A DNA stretch of 64,000 nucleotides from Hemicordylus capensis (Eukaryota; Chordata; Lepidosauria; Squamata; Cordylidae): NCBI RefSeq assembly GCF_027244095.1, contig NC_069660.1, positions 105,128,834 to 105,192,833 of the forward strand, given 5' to 3'. Below, in pieces: positions 48,052-58,012 of this stretch. The translations under genes and the position numbers were made by a program. Position 1 is the stretch's first letter, and each line of letters opens with the position of its first letter. Below the pieces are notes generated by a model. The model did not search any database and was not told where the DNA came from. It saw nothing but the letters and a program-made list of their open reading frames with translations.

Positions 48052-51000
48052 GCCAAGCCTCCTGCTGCATCCTTTCCATCTTTCTTTCCCCTTCTCCATT
48101 CTGTTCCAAAATTATGAGAAGAGGTTCTCATTTCCCCCCCCTTAAAAGTGTTCCATGTTTTGTGTGATAATTTGGCAGAGGTGGAAAGGAAGAACAATGC
48201 ATTTTATTATGTATTTTGTACAGATTGTATAATATTTATATTATTAGAATGAATTTTAATTCAACTTATTCCATATTAATTTAAATCAGTCTTGGCCTGC
48301 AAGAACATCAAAAGTTAAATATTGATTAAATTCATTTAAAATTCATTTTTAATTCATTTCACTTTAATTCAGTTGATTGGTTGGTTGATTGATATTAAGT
48401 GTTACTCTAATAATCATCACCCTAGGAATTGACCTCGGCCCCCATGAACCAAGTCATGGTTGGTTTCAGCCCGCCAGGTCATTTGAGTTGTACAGGCCTC
48501 GTGTAGACAATGCAGAACTACCGTAGATGGACCAATGGTCTGACTCAGTATCAGGCAGCTTCCTATGTTAAATATATCTTTTGAGTAGTTACTCATACAT
48601 TATTACAGGCATGCTACATATAGAATGCATTGCAGCTCAGGAGCTAACAAGAATAGCAGTCTGTCACAATATTTTTAAATGTATGTAACAGTAATGACCT
48701 TTGGCTAGAAGAGACATAACCTCTTTAGCTAATTTCTATAGGGACAACTTATCCCTAAAAATTAACTATTGTGTGAATACTGTGGTATAAAACTCAAATA
48801 GAAAAGTCTAGGGCTTCTCTTTTTGCTGAGGGGCAAAATCCAGAGGGTGTGCAAATATAGGACCCAATTTAGAAAACTGTCTGCCTGAGGCAAGCTTCTG
48901 CTCATATGCTTTTTGACAACTTGCTACTGGAAATTCGGCATGACTTGTTGACAATCTATTTTTGGCACAGGGATGCCAAATATGTTTTCCACATTGGAAA
49001 TATTGCAGGTTATGATTCCATATTTAGTGGGGAATAAGCAGAAAAATTGAATGTATATGATTTGGAGATGGAGAGCTGGATTTACTGCATTAGATACCTC
49101 CAAAAACATTGTGCTGAGTGTCTAGGAAATCTTGCTATAAATATTACAGCAATGTTAATTTAAACAGAGGGAAAAGAAAAGGAATGTTCATTTTAGGTAT
49201 AAACAATGCTCTTTCATACTGTGGACAAATGATTGTCTTTAATGTAAACACTGCCTTTTGTCTTATCAGAAGTATTTATTTATCACATGGGGAATTCTTA
49301 AAATCAATAGTTTTCTGACTAGTTTAAATTAGGGATGTGTGAACCGGTTCAAATTCGAACCGGGGTAGTTCGAAGGTTTGAATTCAAACCAGACCAGCCA
49401 TCAGGTTCATGCTGCAGGTTCGAATTCGATAATTGTACAAATGCTTCGGGGTTTGGGTGGTTGTTGGCACCCATGGGTGCTCCACAATAGGGAATAATGG
49501 GCTGGTTCAAGTCCCATTATACCCTATGAGAAAAAAATAAATATAGCAATAGCAATAGCACTTACGTTTATATACCGCTCTATAGCCGGAGCTCTCTAAG
49601 CGGTTTACAATGATTTAGCATATTGCCCCCCAACATTCTGGGTACTCATTTTACCGACCTCGGAAGGATGGAAGGCTGAGTCAACCTTGAGCCCCTGGTC
49701 AGGATCGAACTTGTAACCTTCTGGTTACAGGGCGGCAGTTTTACCACTGCGCCACCAGGGGCTCCTTAAGTGTATTTAAAACTAAAAGGAAACTCACAAA
49801 AACACCCCCCACCAAAAAATGGTTAAGCATCTCATATATACCCATACATTCTTCTGTGTAAACTTCTACAAAGCACCTCTGCTCCAGTCTTCAGGACCTT
49901 TTTCTAGGAGCAAATAAGAGCCTCTTTTTGTTATTGTTAGCAGCAGCAGGACTTGTTCCAGGTCACCTTTGGTACCATCTAAAGCGAATTGTGTGATGGG
50001 GGCCAATGGTGACATGGTTACTTCTGAAGCCAGTAGTGCCCTGTGGCAGGTCAGCATGAGAAGTAAGTAAAGAGATTGTTAGCTCTGCCCACCTGATTTG
50101 CTTCCTTTAAATCACGCTTGGGGGCAGCATTAGAAAACAGCTCTTGTATCTGATTTGGATTTTAAATCTGTTTTGGGTGGTTTCAAAACAACTCAAATGA
50201 TGCAGCTATTTTGTAAGTTGCTAGTACAGTGAAATAAAAAAGATTGGCTGACATCCAGTCTAGCCTTCCACAGACATGACAGGTTTGTTCCTGTTGCACA
50301 AAGGAGGAGAGGTGATTTGCGGCAATCTCCCCTTTTGCAGCTGTTTGTGACTCCTATGTCCTTGATAGTTGGGGGACTCTTGGCAGCTGCAGTGAGAAGG
50401 GGAGATCGCCACAAATCACCCTTCCCTGCAATAGAAAAACTTGGAGCAGCTGTGGAGAGTTAGTCTGGATATTGGCGACTATGCAATTGTGACCTAATAA
50501 AATCCTTCAGGATTTTAGTGCAGGTCACAGGAAGGAGAAAAGCTGGTTTCACCTCAATTTGTTTTCTTATCTGATCCTTAAATGTTTCTTTTAATAACGG
50601 TTTGAATGTGTTCCGTCTTTCACATTAGAGTCTTCTGAACTAATGCAGTGAGCTGTCTTTGTGTACCAGGTCCAACAAAATGCTTCCCAGTGGTCACTGT
50701 GAATAATATCTTGAAGGATGTGGTCACAAGTTATCTTCAAGAAGAAAAATATGAAGCAGAGTTGTGCAGACAAATGACAAAGACCATTTCTGAGGTATAA
50801 AATCCTCAATAAAGTATTTTTTAAAAAGAAATATCTATCTTTTTATAGAAATCTCCACAGCACAGGAAAAAAGCCTATACAGTTGTCAGTTTGACTTAGG
50901 CCTCAACTCAGGAACTCCTTTTTAGTGTCGGGATTCAGCTTTGGATGTATGAATTGGAATATTAAGAAGTGTGTGTCGGGATGATAACCTTGTTATCCTA

Positions 51001-53151
51001 CAGGTCAGACCACTCTGAGGTGAACAACATATTCTCCAGTGATTCTTTTGTATATCACAGGTTTAGTAGTAGAGCTAGTTTCTATGCTTGGTGATGTCAG
51101 TTGAGAAGTCTTCCAGCATCTTATATTGGGACAGAAATCTACATAGGAGGCTGCCTTATACTGAGTCAGACCATAGGTCCATCTAGCTCAGTATTTTCTA
51201 CAGAGACTGGCAGTGGCTTCTCCAAGATTACAGGCAGGAGTCTCTCTCAGTCCTATCTTGGAGATGCCAGGGAGGAAGCTTGGAACCTTCTGTATGCAAG
51301 CATGCAGATGTTCTTCCCAGAGTGGCCCCATTCCCTAAAGGGAATATCTTACAGTGCTCATAGTCATTGTGCTGCAATCTTTTCCTGCAGCACACTATCT
51401 GCCAATAGCCACCATCCAGACTGTGTGAGTGCAGTAGTGCTGAGTTCCAAACGACCACTGTGCTGTTGTGGGGAAGGGGTAAATTTCATCAATCTCCCCT
51501 TTCCTCTGAAGCCCACTGTGTGTCATGAAAATATGTCCCTGAAGGTTGCATGAGATCACAAAAATCGCCCGCTCAAAAATCTTCCCCTGCTCACATGGCA
51601 GCATTACAGTAGTCTCAAACTCAGTACTGCTGTACCCGTGCAGTGGTAACTTGGATGTTGACCACTGCATTTTTCATGCTTGCTGGACAAGAAGGCATAT
51701 TTGAATATGGTCTCCCTTCCATCCTGAATTGCTGATAGGCATCCTTCCATCCTGAATTGCCACAGCTAGTCTCTGTATTTATTGAAACAAACAAAATATT
51801 TATTAAAACAAACTGGCACTAGGCCAGGGGTTGTAATTTCTCCCAAAGAGACTTAATTCCCACTACATTTTTTTTAATAAGTTAAGCACTGGATATTGAT
51901 CTAGTTTAGATTTTTAAAATAAATTCCACTTGGCTGTCTCTTCAACAAACTGTAGTGAATTCACTGAACAAGTTATTTAAAAACTTTTAAAATATATTGT
52001 GTGTGCTAGTATCCTCCTTTGTGGAGAGGAGATACTAGTGTGACATCTCCTCCCATTTTTTAAAGGAGGATATCTTCACATACAAGGAGAGAAGTGTTTG
52101 CCCCTTTCATGCCTAGGGAACAGTTTTGATACATGGTGCATATACAGCCTAAAGACTATGTTTTTGGCTTCACCATAGAGGCTGCCAACAACACTACCTT
52201 GTATTGTTGATCTGGGTGTTAACATTGTAAAATGGCTGGTGCCCCATTTGAATGGAGAGTCTCCATGCTAGTAGTCTCGACTGCCAGGAATGCAAAGACT
52301 GCAATCCGATGCATGTTTACAATGGAATAAGGCCCATTCAAGTCAGTATCCATAGGACTGGCATGTGTGATGGCTAACTAATTATGCTGGGGGAAATTTA
52401 GTCAGCGTTAGTGCTTTAAATTCCTTTCATTCACACCTGAAGTTATATGTTGTCTGTGCACAATTTAGGCTGAATTTTGTAATCTAATCTTTGATATATT
52501 ACTCGTTAACAGAATGAATTTATGGTGCTAGAAATCAGACTAGATTGATACACTCTCAGAAGGCACCATTTCTGGAAAATGTTAGCTTCAAGACATTTTG
52601 CTTGCTGCAAATGGCAGCTTTGGGGAGAAATGGCAGCTTCAAAGGGAAATAGCAGCTTCAGGAGGGTGTGGGTGATTTTCAGCAGTTTCAGCAATCCCTA
52701 TCACCTACAGTGATCCCAACCTGGATCAGAGCCTGATGGTGGCTTTTGGTTAATAAAAAGACATTGGGAATCCCAAGCAGAGGATTCAAAGACATGTCAG
52801 AAGGAAGATCTAGTCTGGCCCATAGGCTGGTATCATTAGTTCTGTAGATCTGTGCTGTATCATAAGTTGATTGTATTGACTCTAAATATGAGGTTGTGGT
52901 ATCCATTTGTATGTTACAACATTTGAGTTTGTTTGGTTTTTTTTTAGGTAATTAAGGCTCGGGTAAAAGACCTTATGATACCAAGATACAAAATTATTGT
53001 AATTATTCATATTGGACAACTACAGAAGCAGAGCATGCAGATTGGAAGCAGGTGCCTCTGGGACACTGCCAGTGATACATTTTCCACATTTTCCTTCAAA
53101 AATAGATCACTGTTTGCATTGGCAAATGTCTATGCAGTTTACTCTGAGTAA
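43497..53151 (+). CDS. DYNLT5: DYNLT5 (TCTEX1D1), Tctex1-type dynein light chain family protein, complete
   Basis: DYNLT5 belongs to the Tctex1/DYNLT family: small dimeric light chains that bind dynein intermediate chains or cargo. Members of this subgroup are linked with cilia and flagella; the exact partner of DYNLT5 is not clear to me. Exons 43497-43609, 46483-46574, 50670-50794 and 52948-53151 join in one frame to 534 nt, 177 residues (human about 179). The N-terminus (residues 1-60) reads [20 protein letters not shown], then [11 protein letters not shown] and [12 protein letters not shown]. The Tctex1 fold (about 65-177) includes [53 protein letters not shown] and the conserved end [14 protein letters not shown]. 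All splice sites are GT-AG. Start: the first in-frame ATG after the acceptor at 43491. The neighbours SGIP1 and INSL5 confirm the locus. Confidence 0.95.
43620..44535 (+). other. DYNLT5 intron, no gene seen
   Basis: Unique intron sequence; the frames seen lack features. Confidence 0.5.
44540..44868 (-). mobile_element. L2-clade LINE 3' region
   Basis: tttatatacaacctttcgtt and caaggtggtttacaaaagtt form the tail; then A-rich sequence and a conserved block aaaagctgtgatggagtccg, gccactgggagagcattcca. The same block occurs at 45811-46215. It is cut at 44868 by a palindromic element. Confidence 0.7.
44869..45043. mobile_element. Foldback MITE with perfect 17-bp ends
   Basis: The left end CAGACCTGGACTTTAAG is the exact reverse complement of the right end CTTAAAGTCCAGGTCTG. 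The inner arms also pair (taaccccctaggaa with ttctgggggttcc). It is 175 bp and sits where the L2 copy breaks off. Confidence 0.75.
45075..45236. mobile_element. Second foldback MITE, related to the preceding one
   Basis: The arms cgacttggtttttaaggagt and ccttaaaaaccaactgtgag pair imperfectly, with inner pairs aggggttggg/ccccaacctctc and ccctcaggatgca/gcttcctgaggg. The inner halves resemble those of 44869-45043, so these are two adjacent copies of one older palindrome or a tandem palindrome. Confidence 0.6.
45781..45810. repeat. (TTTG)n microsatellite
   Basis: Seven to eight tetramer units at the tail of the adjoining L2 copy. Confidence 0.9.
45811..46215 (-). mobile_element. L2-clade LINE 3' region, second copy
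   Basis: aaatttatatactgcctttc and caaggcagtttacagcaaaa, then the block aaaagctgtgatggagtcca, gccactgggagagcatttca and gcaacagagaaggccctgtc. It is longer at the right than the copy at 44540. Confidence 0.7.
46225..46288. mobile_element. Half of a hAT MITE
   Basis: gatgtagtccaacaacttct, then ggcctaaggctgagaaccct, match the right arm of the 25594-25729 type of element. The left arm is absent. Confidence 0.6.
46483..46574 (+). CDS. DYNLT5: DYNLT5 coding exon 2
   Basis: The acceptor is tgtatttag and the donor gtaagg. It completes Asp, then [20 protein letters not shown] and [10 protein letters not shown] plus one base. Confidence 0.95.
47310..48500. mobile_element. Non-autonomous hAT transposon, 1191 bp, with expanded CT-rich array
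   Basis: The ends are CAGGCCTGCACAAC at the left and gttgtacaggcctc at the right (14 bp, two mismatches). It is flanked by an exact 8-bp duplication, gtgtagac, at 47302-47309 and 48501-48508. The left part has the CpG-rich gcggcccgggggccagatgc block. No transposase. Much of the interior is the array listed next. Confidence 0.9.
47476..48050. repeat. CT-rich minisatellite inside the hAT element
   Basis: About ten or more units built on ccaccaagactgctccattc followed by (CT)n of varying length, ending in two long pure CT runs near 47930-47976 and 48003-48048. Long Ser/Leu/Pro- or Glu/Arg-rich frames on both strands are an effect of this array. Confidence 0.93.
48570..49325 (+). other. DYNLT5 intron, no gene seen
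   Basis: A+T-rich unique sequence. Confidence 0.5.
49331..49530. repeat. Truncated DNA element with agggatgtg end
   Basis: Starts agggatgtgtgaaccggttc, with local inverted pairs (gaaccggttcaaattcgaac). The start resembles the terminal repeat of the foldback element at 31998. The right end is missing. Confidence 0.5.
49537..49766 (-). repeat. tRNA-derived SINE with L2-like tail, antisense
   Basis: On the - strand the head reads ggtggcgcagtggtaaaact (A box) and ggttacaagttcgatcctga (B box). The body is accagggg...ccttccgaggtc, and the 3' end carries an aagcggtttaca/tatataccgct pair like the L2 tails elsewhere in the window. Confidence 0.85.
50243..50482. mobile_element. Foldback MITE before DYNLT5 coding exon 3
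   Basis: The outer arms attggctgacatccagtcta and tagtctggatattggcgact pair; inner arms gtgatttgcggcaatctccc and ggggagatcgccacaaatca pair almost perfectly. It ends about 190 bp before the exon. A stray related end, tggctgacatccagactaa, is at about 53925. Confidence 0.7.
50670..50794 (+). CDS. DYNLT5: DYNLT5 coding exon 3
   Basis: The acceptor is gtgtaccag and the donor gtataaa. It completes Gly, then [20 protein letters not shown] and ends KTISE. It covers the two N-terminal helices of the Tctex1 fold. Confidence 0.95.
50800..51135 (+). other. DYNLT5 intron, no gene seen
   Basis: Unique intron sequence. Confidence 0.5.
51143..51330 (-). repeat. tRNA-derived SINE, inverted copy
   Basis: gctgccttatactgagtcag and ataggtccatctagctcagt are the reverse complement of the SINE tail at 48509-48568. 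The body continues as gactggcagtggcttctcca and agatgccagggaggaagctt to the degenerate B box near 51280. Confidence 0.8.
51335..52935 (+). other. DYNLT5 last intron, no gene seen
   Basis: A 150-codon frame starting at 51101 is mostly SINE sequence and is not a gene. A short hairpin (ctagtatcctcctttgtgga region, 52006-52080) is noted but unclassified. Confidence 0.5.
52948..53151 (+). CDS. DYNLT5: DYNLT5 terminal coding exon
   Basis: A T-rich acceptor (ttttttttag). It reads [20 protein letters not shown] and [20 protein letters not shown] to [11 protein letters not shown] and TAA at 53149-53151. It holds the four beta strands of the fold. Confidence 0.95.
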   Translation, partial: VIKARVKDLMIPRYKIIVIIHIGQLQKQSMQIGSRCLWDTASDTFSTFSFKNRSLFALANVYAVYSE

Positions 53152-53152
53152 C

Positions 53153-53158
53153 AATAAA
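53153..53158 (+). terminator. DYNLT5: AATAAA one base after the DYNLT5 stop
   Basis: AATAAA occupies 53153-53158, directly after TAA at 53149-53151. If used, the 3' UTR would be only some 20-30 nt. A further downstream signal may be used instead; transcript evidence would decide. Confidence 0.4.
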
Positions 53159-53164
53159 AAGTTG

Positions 53165-54790
53165 AATATGAAATCCAGCAACCCATATGCACAGCTCTTT
53201 TTAATGTGGGTTTGCTAAACAACTAAAATAGTATTATTCTGTTCACTAAAGTGAATCACTTTATTCACTAAATATAGTCATTACTCTTGATATAGAAGGG
53301 GTTAATACCATTGATACCATTGTCACTGCTGGCTTGTTTGGTCATGTAAACCTTCCTAGGAGAGTACTTAATATCCTCAGTATCTCATCAACGGCGTTAC
53401 AATGGTTGCATTAAGGCCCAGCAAATCACATGTACATTTTTTTAAAAAATTGGAATATATATTCAATTTAGTTTTTTTGTAAGTACTTATCCAGATGATC
53501 TGTTCAAAGCATGTTCCTGTTGTTTGAACACTGGAACGCATTTTAACCTTTGTGGGACCATGCTTAAGTTCTAGCTCAAAGGCAACGGTATGGTGTCTAT
53601 ATCACACACAACAGATGGGAATAGCTGTGCTGCTGTTCTCTTATCCCACCTTTTGAATGCTTGAATATGGACTTGAGTGCATAAGGGAGCCTCTTAAGAG
53701 TGCATTGTTCAGGATGTGAAATTGAATTGTCTGAAGACAAAATGTGTGGAAATCGCTTCTCAGTTTCGTTCAGACAGTAAGTTGACTAAAATCTCAAGAC
53801 TCAAGTTAAGCGCCCAATTAAAACTGTTAAATTCTTCAGAATTTGCCTTTAGATTACTCAGTTTCAGTTTGTGTGCAATGATATGTAGATTATCTAGCCT
53901 TTTAAAAAGATGGGGAAGTACAGTGGCTGACATCCAGACTAAAGAAATTGACAGAAATTGCACCATGAACATAGAATTAACAACTGTCATTTACCAATCC
54001 TGGGCTACTTTCTCATTCTAAATATTCACCAAGTGCATTAACATAATATAAAATTTGTCACTCTTAATAGATGCCACATTAAATAGGTCAAATTATGACA
54101 CATTCCTATTTTAATGCTAATGTTTCTTCATTTGTGTCCTAACATTGAATGTCTTGGATCACATAGGATGCGTTCTGAAACCAAAGTTGATGCATTGTAT
54201 TGAGCATCTGCCAAATTGTTTGGGATATGGAATGTCCTCTTCAAAAATTTTCTTTCTCATATAATTTAATGTTGATGTGGCTATCCCATTTGTTACTGGA
54301 CAGGGCGCAAGAAAACAAATGAAAAGACTTAAACAAATGGACTCCTTTTTTTAATCTTCTTTGGCTAAGATCCAAACAGATTTAAGTATGCTCAAGTCAG
54401 TTGGGCTTAAATGCATCCAAGACTGTGTTGGAGTGTGTCCACTATATTTGCCAAGAGCTCACAAGTTACTAACCACTGGGAATAATTACTAAGTTATTTT
54501 TGAATTGGTATCATGGTTCCTGAGCTTTTTGCATATACTGTTTTCAAGCCTTGGTTTTAAAGGCTAGAAACGTTTTCCTAACGAACATTTAGATTCTAAT
54601 CATCACAGAACTGGATAGCTAAGAGAAGAGGAATGCCTGATGCTAGTAAAAGTACTGATTTGTGTGCTAATCCTCCTGTATGTGCCACATATTCCATGTG
54701 TGAATGCCCCAAAGCCTACAAACACATCACAAAATTGTCCTTGATCCTAAACTCATTACACAGAAATAGCTATTCATTGGAATATACTGT
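53165..54790. other. Intergenic between DYNLT5 and INSL5, no gene seen
   Basis: A+T-rich; a 101-codon frame at 53716-54021 shows no known features. Confidence 0.4.
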
Positions 54791-54793
54791 ATA

Positions 54794-55289
54794 CTAGCTG
54801 ATCCGACGCAGAGCATCTGTGCCCCTAGTTCTTTGTCTCTCCTCCCCATCTTCATTTTCCCGCTCCCTTCAGCCCCAGTCCCCATTCTGCTTTCCTTTCC
54901 CTCCCTCCCTCCCTCACGCCGGCCTGGTGGTACTTTCATTTACCTCCCTGCCCACCGGCAGCAGTTTCCCTTGCTGGCCTAGCCGGCGCTTTCCTTGCCT
55001 GACTGCCAGCTGGCTGCACTGCGGCTGCCTGTGGCTGCTGCTTCTCCCCTCAGCGGCCCGGTGGCCGCTGCTTCTGCACCACAGCCAGACAGCCTGGTGG
55101 CGGCTGCTTCTCCTCTGCAGCCGGCCACCACTTCTCCTCTCTGGCTGGCCTGGTGGCCGCCGTTTCACCTCAGTAAGCAGCTGGGCCAACCGTCCCCGTC
55201 GCTAATCAGCAGCTTGCTCACAAACTCTCGTGAGAGCTGCCACGCATGGGATTAGCAATGGGTATGTATAGGAGAATTATATATATAGA
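54794..55289 (-). mobile_element. Non-autonomous Helitron, family A, second copy
   Basis: On the - strand the 5' end TCTATATATATAATTCTCC follows A. The 3' end has GCACAGATGCTCTGCGTC (the family hairpin with a changed arm), then ggatcagCTAG followed by T. The ends match the copy at 20064-20486, but the interior differs: on the + strand it is a CT- and GC-rich stretch with repeated gcggctgcttctcc-like units. Confidence 0.8.
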
Positions 55290-55294
55290 TAGCT

Positions 55295-56480
55295 TCTTAG
55301 ACTGTATCCAGAGAGAGGGCTTTTGGCTGTCAAGTATGTATATGTGTCCTGCAAGCTATATTAATTCCCATGTTAATTCAAGCCTAGGAACTACTAAGAT
55401 CAGTGCAGGCATAGCACTGCTCTGTGTCCAAAACAGCAACTGTGGTGTAGAAGCACAAAGCAAAATCAGGAATTTTACATTATGTTATATCAATTATAGT
55501 TTTTAAAGAATTTTGTTTATGGCATTGTTTGTACAAAATAAAGTCATACTTCCCAATGACCTGTTACATATACCAAATTTGACAGGCCCAATCCTGCCAC
55601 TGAAATTAGCTGAATGTACTACTTTTTACATTGGAACATGCTGGGAGGAGGTTTGAATACTTTTAAATGTATTTTTAAGGAGGAAATGACTATAATTAAT
55701 AATCAGATCAATAATTCCAAAATGACATCATGACTAGGAGAAGCAGAAGATCTTTCTCAGATTCAAATTCACCATCTACGAAATAAATGAATAATGTTTT
55801 AAGTTGAAATTCTACAGAATGAAAACTGTTCTTTGACTTCCCTTTTGCAAGCACAGTAATAACACATTCTATTACAAATATTTCATGTCTTGGATTTTCC
55901 TATAAATCTAATCAGAATGATTTTGTCTGCTCAATGACAGGCGGCACCTATACTGATGTGTGTGCGCGCACACATGTGCACACCCCACATCTAAGTTTAT
56001 CCAAACAGTGCTTACTTTTACATAGGCTTTTCTACGAAAAGAACTTTCTCTAGACAAGCCCTTGGCTGTTCCCTGATTTCACGATGCCTGGAAGCAATGA
56101 TCCCATTGAACTCCACTGCAGCATTTTGTCCTCTTGGTATCAGTCCAGGCATGTTCTGCCAAAAGTAATTAACATGAACTGATTTTGTTTTGTGTCAAAC
56201 TGGCTTTAGTTCTGATGGCTCCTGGGAAAAATACAACTTCTTCAGCTCCAGATAGTTTTTATTTATTTATTGCAATTTCCTATGCATTTGCAAGAAGACA
56301 TGTAGTGAACTGCACATTTGGTACAAAAGCAAAAGCAGACAAATATGAAATTAAGAGGTTAAAAAATGTATCACTTTGTACAACAGCCCAAAGAGAAAAG
56401 CACTTAGAAGTGCTTCACAGCTGAGAATTTCACATTCAACTACAAAGTGAGAAGGTATCAAAATTGCTGTTTCTAGACAC
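55295..56480. other. Intergenic, no gene seen
   Basis: A short alternating tgtgtgcgcgcacacatgtg stretch at about 55958-55978. No genes. Confidence 0.4.
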
Positions 56481-56487
56481 AAAATGT

Positions 56488-56493
56488 TTTATT
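56488..56493 (-). terminator. INSL5: INSL5 poly(A) signal
   Basis: AATAAA on the - strand, 54 nt after the stop. A second cluster of AATAAA lies at about 56253-56268. Confidence 0.6.
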
Positions 56494-56546
56494 TTCTAAT
56501 CTGTTGTAGCTATGGAATAGGCTACATATCAGAATCGGATATATTT

Positions 56547-56776
56547 TTAGCACAGTGCACTTATGCTGCCTTCACTGCAGCCAATAGTGCAGCAAGAGGC
56601 TGTGATCCGCATTACATCTACATGCCTTTTGTGCATAAACTTCTGCTGCTTGTCCTGCAGATCTCTGTTGGATTCAGGACTGTACTGGATGAATCCTTTG
56701 CTTGGGCGTTCTGGCTCCTGGGCGTCCTTTTCACTGGCATCTCTTGAGTCCAGTGGTAAATATGGATGACTTTGAA
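56547..56776 (-). CDS. INSL5: INSL5 exon 2: C peptide and A chain
   Basis: The acceptor catccaacag is followed by TTCAAAGT. It encodes residues 60-135 and ends with TAA at 56547-56549. Confidence 0.94.
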
Positions 56777-57934
56777 CTGTTGGATGAAAATGATAAAGAT
56801 AAAACTTAAGAGGGCAATCTTTGGACATTGAACTTCCATGAGATAATGTGAAGATCAGCAAAATATTACCTAAATCAAAGTGAAGGGCTATTAAAATAAG
56901 TTTTAATGTACATGTCCTTGTGGTCGGAGGCCGACATGATGTGTAGCATACCAGCAGTAGTTTGTACTGTGCCGGGGCTGCTGCTGTAAAGAAGTCCCAA
57001 CACTTTTAAGAATGAATGGTTATGCCGGTAGCACTACCACAGTTATTACTTTTGTGGTTAATAGGCATGATTGCGGTGGTGCTGTTTGTACAACCACTGC
57101 CTCTTAACAGCTTAGGGCTGCCTTACGGGTCCGTAGCAGCCCCGGTATAGTTTGCATCATCACTTGTATGCTGCACTGCATGTCGGCCAGTATTTTTAAC
57201 ATTTAACAACATAAACTGATAACTTAATCCTAAGCATACCTACGTAGAAATACATTCCATTGCTTTCAATGAAATGTACTTTCAAAGAAGTATATCCAGG
57301 ACTGAAACTTCAGCTATTTCAATAGGGGTTATCCCAGTTGTGTTAAAATAGATATTGCTTTTAAGACAAGGAGGGACAAGAGGAGAGGAAGGAAGGAGGG
57401 TCCAGTTTCTCCCTAATAGTTCTCCCAATCTGAACAAGATTTATGTCCAACACTGCAATGGTGATCTAACCACCGTTTCAGTTGAACTTAAAGATTTTCT
57501 CATCAATACCAGGATATGCTTCCAAACGGACCCTTTAAAAGCTCTGAACTCAAGGCAGAGGGATATGACAGTGCAAAGCTCTGCTACTCTATTTATTTGA
57601 CAGGTGCCCCACAATTCTCACAGTTGCAAAGTAACTTGTACAAACCCAGTATTAAACTGAACTATGTTATACACATAAAGCTGTTGATTAAATTCTATGA
57701 GCTTTTGCACACAAAATGGGCAGAGTATTCAGACAATATAGAATTCAAACTGTTACCTAAGATATCTTCTGGGTAGTCAGTTAGATGCCTTCTCCAGCGG
57801 GATCCTCCACAAGTAAAAACGACAGCTCTTATAAATTCTCTCCCACAAAGTTTTACAGGAGCACTTTCCATGTTTACTTCAGCTATGGCCATGAAAAGAG
57901 AGAGCAAAAGCAAGCTTAGCACCTTGCTCTTCAT
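56547..57934 (-). CDS. INSL5: INSL5, insulin-like peptide 5 prohormone, complete
   Basis: INSL5 is a secreted two-chain peptide of the insulin/relaxin family. In mammals it is an enteroendocrine hormone acting on RXFP4. Exons 57934-57757 and 56776-56547 join in phase 1 (408 nt, 135 residues, the usual length). Residues 1-19 are a signal peptide (MKSKVLSLLLLSLFMAIAE). The B chain has Cys30 and Cys42 in KLCGREFIRAVVFTCGGSRW, then the Arg48-Arg49 cleavage site. The C peptide runs to about residue 110, ending at HKR. The A chain is HVDVMRITASCCTIGCSEGS and ISALC, with Cys121, 122, 126 and 135 in the family spacing. The start is the Met of the signal peptide, not the Met eight codons upstream, which would put a polar stretch before it. 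The B chain looks like relaxin-3, but the locus next to DYNLT5 and the A-chain end SALC identify INSL5. Confidence 0.94.
56929..57188. mobile_element. MITE of the ggcYgacatg family inside the INSL5 intron
   Basis: The ends ggccgacatgatgtgtagca and gctgcactgcatgtcggcc are inverted; internal pairs include gtgccggggctgctgctg/cgtagcagccccggtat. It is 260 bp. The same family is at 63087-63256. Confidence 0.72.
57200..57750 (-). other. INSL5 intron, rest
   Basis: Unique A+T-rich sequence with no element recognised. Confidence 0.5.
57757..57934 (-). CDS. INSL5: INSL5 exon 1: signal peptide and B chain
   Basis: ATG at 57934-57932; donor gtaaca after the first base of a Val codon. It encodes residues 1-59. 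The intron in the C peptide, after one base of the codon, is the position shared by relaxin-family genes. Confidence 0.94.
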
Positions 57935-58012
57935 TTTGTAGGAATGGCAGCTGAGCAATCGCAGCAGGAAAGAAAGAGAGGGCCACTAAAGGTGAGCCAA
58001 AGCCTCTGACCA

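Larger units (their letters stand above)
47165..48568 (+). repeat. tRNA-derived SINE split by a hAT insertion
   Basis: The left half (47165-47309) has A box agctcagtggttgagcatct and B box caggttcaatccctgg, then ggagagccgctgtcagtcag. The right half (48509-48568) continues with agatggaccaatggtctgac and aggcagcttcctatgtt. Other copies are at 18145-18298 (sense) and 51143-51330 (inverted). It lies in DYNLT5 intron 2-3. Confidence 0.88.

Noticed and set aside
47192-48145. 317-codon Ser/Leu/Pro-rich frame and matching Glu/Arg-rich minus-strand frames
   Set aside because: A translation of a CT-rich minisatellite inside a hAT element; it starts in a SINE.
51101-51553. 150-codon plus-strand frame in the last DYNLT5 intron
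   Set aside because: Its first half is an inverted SINE, and no splice sites join it to DYNLT5.
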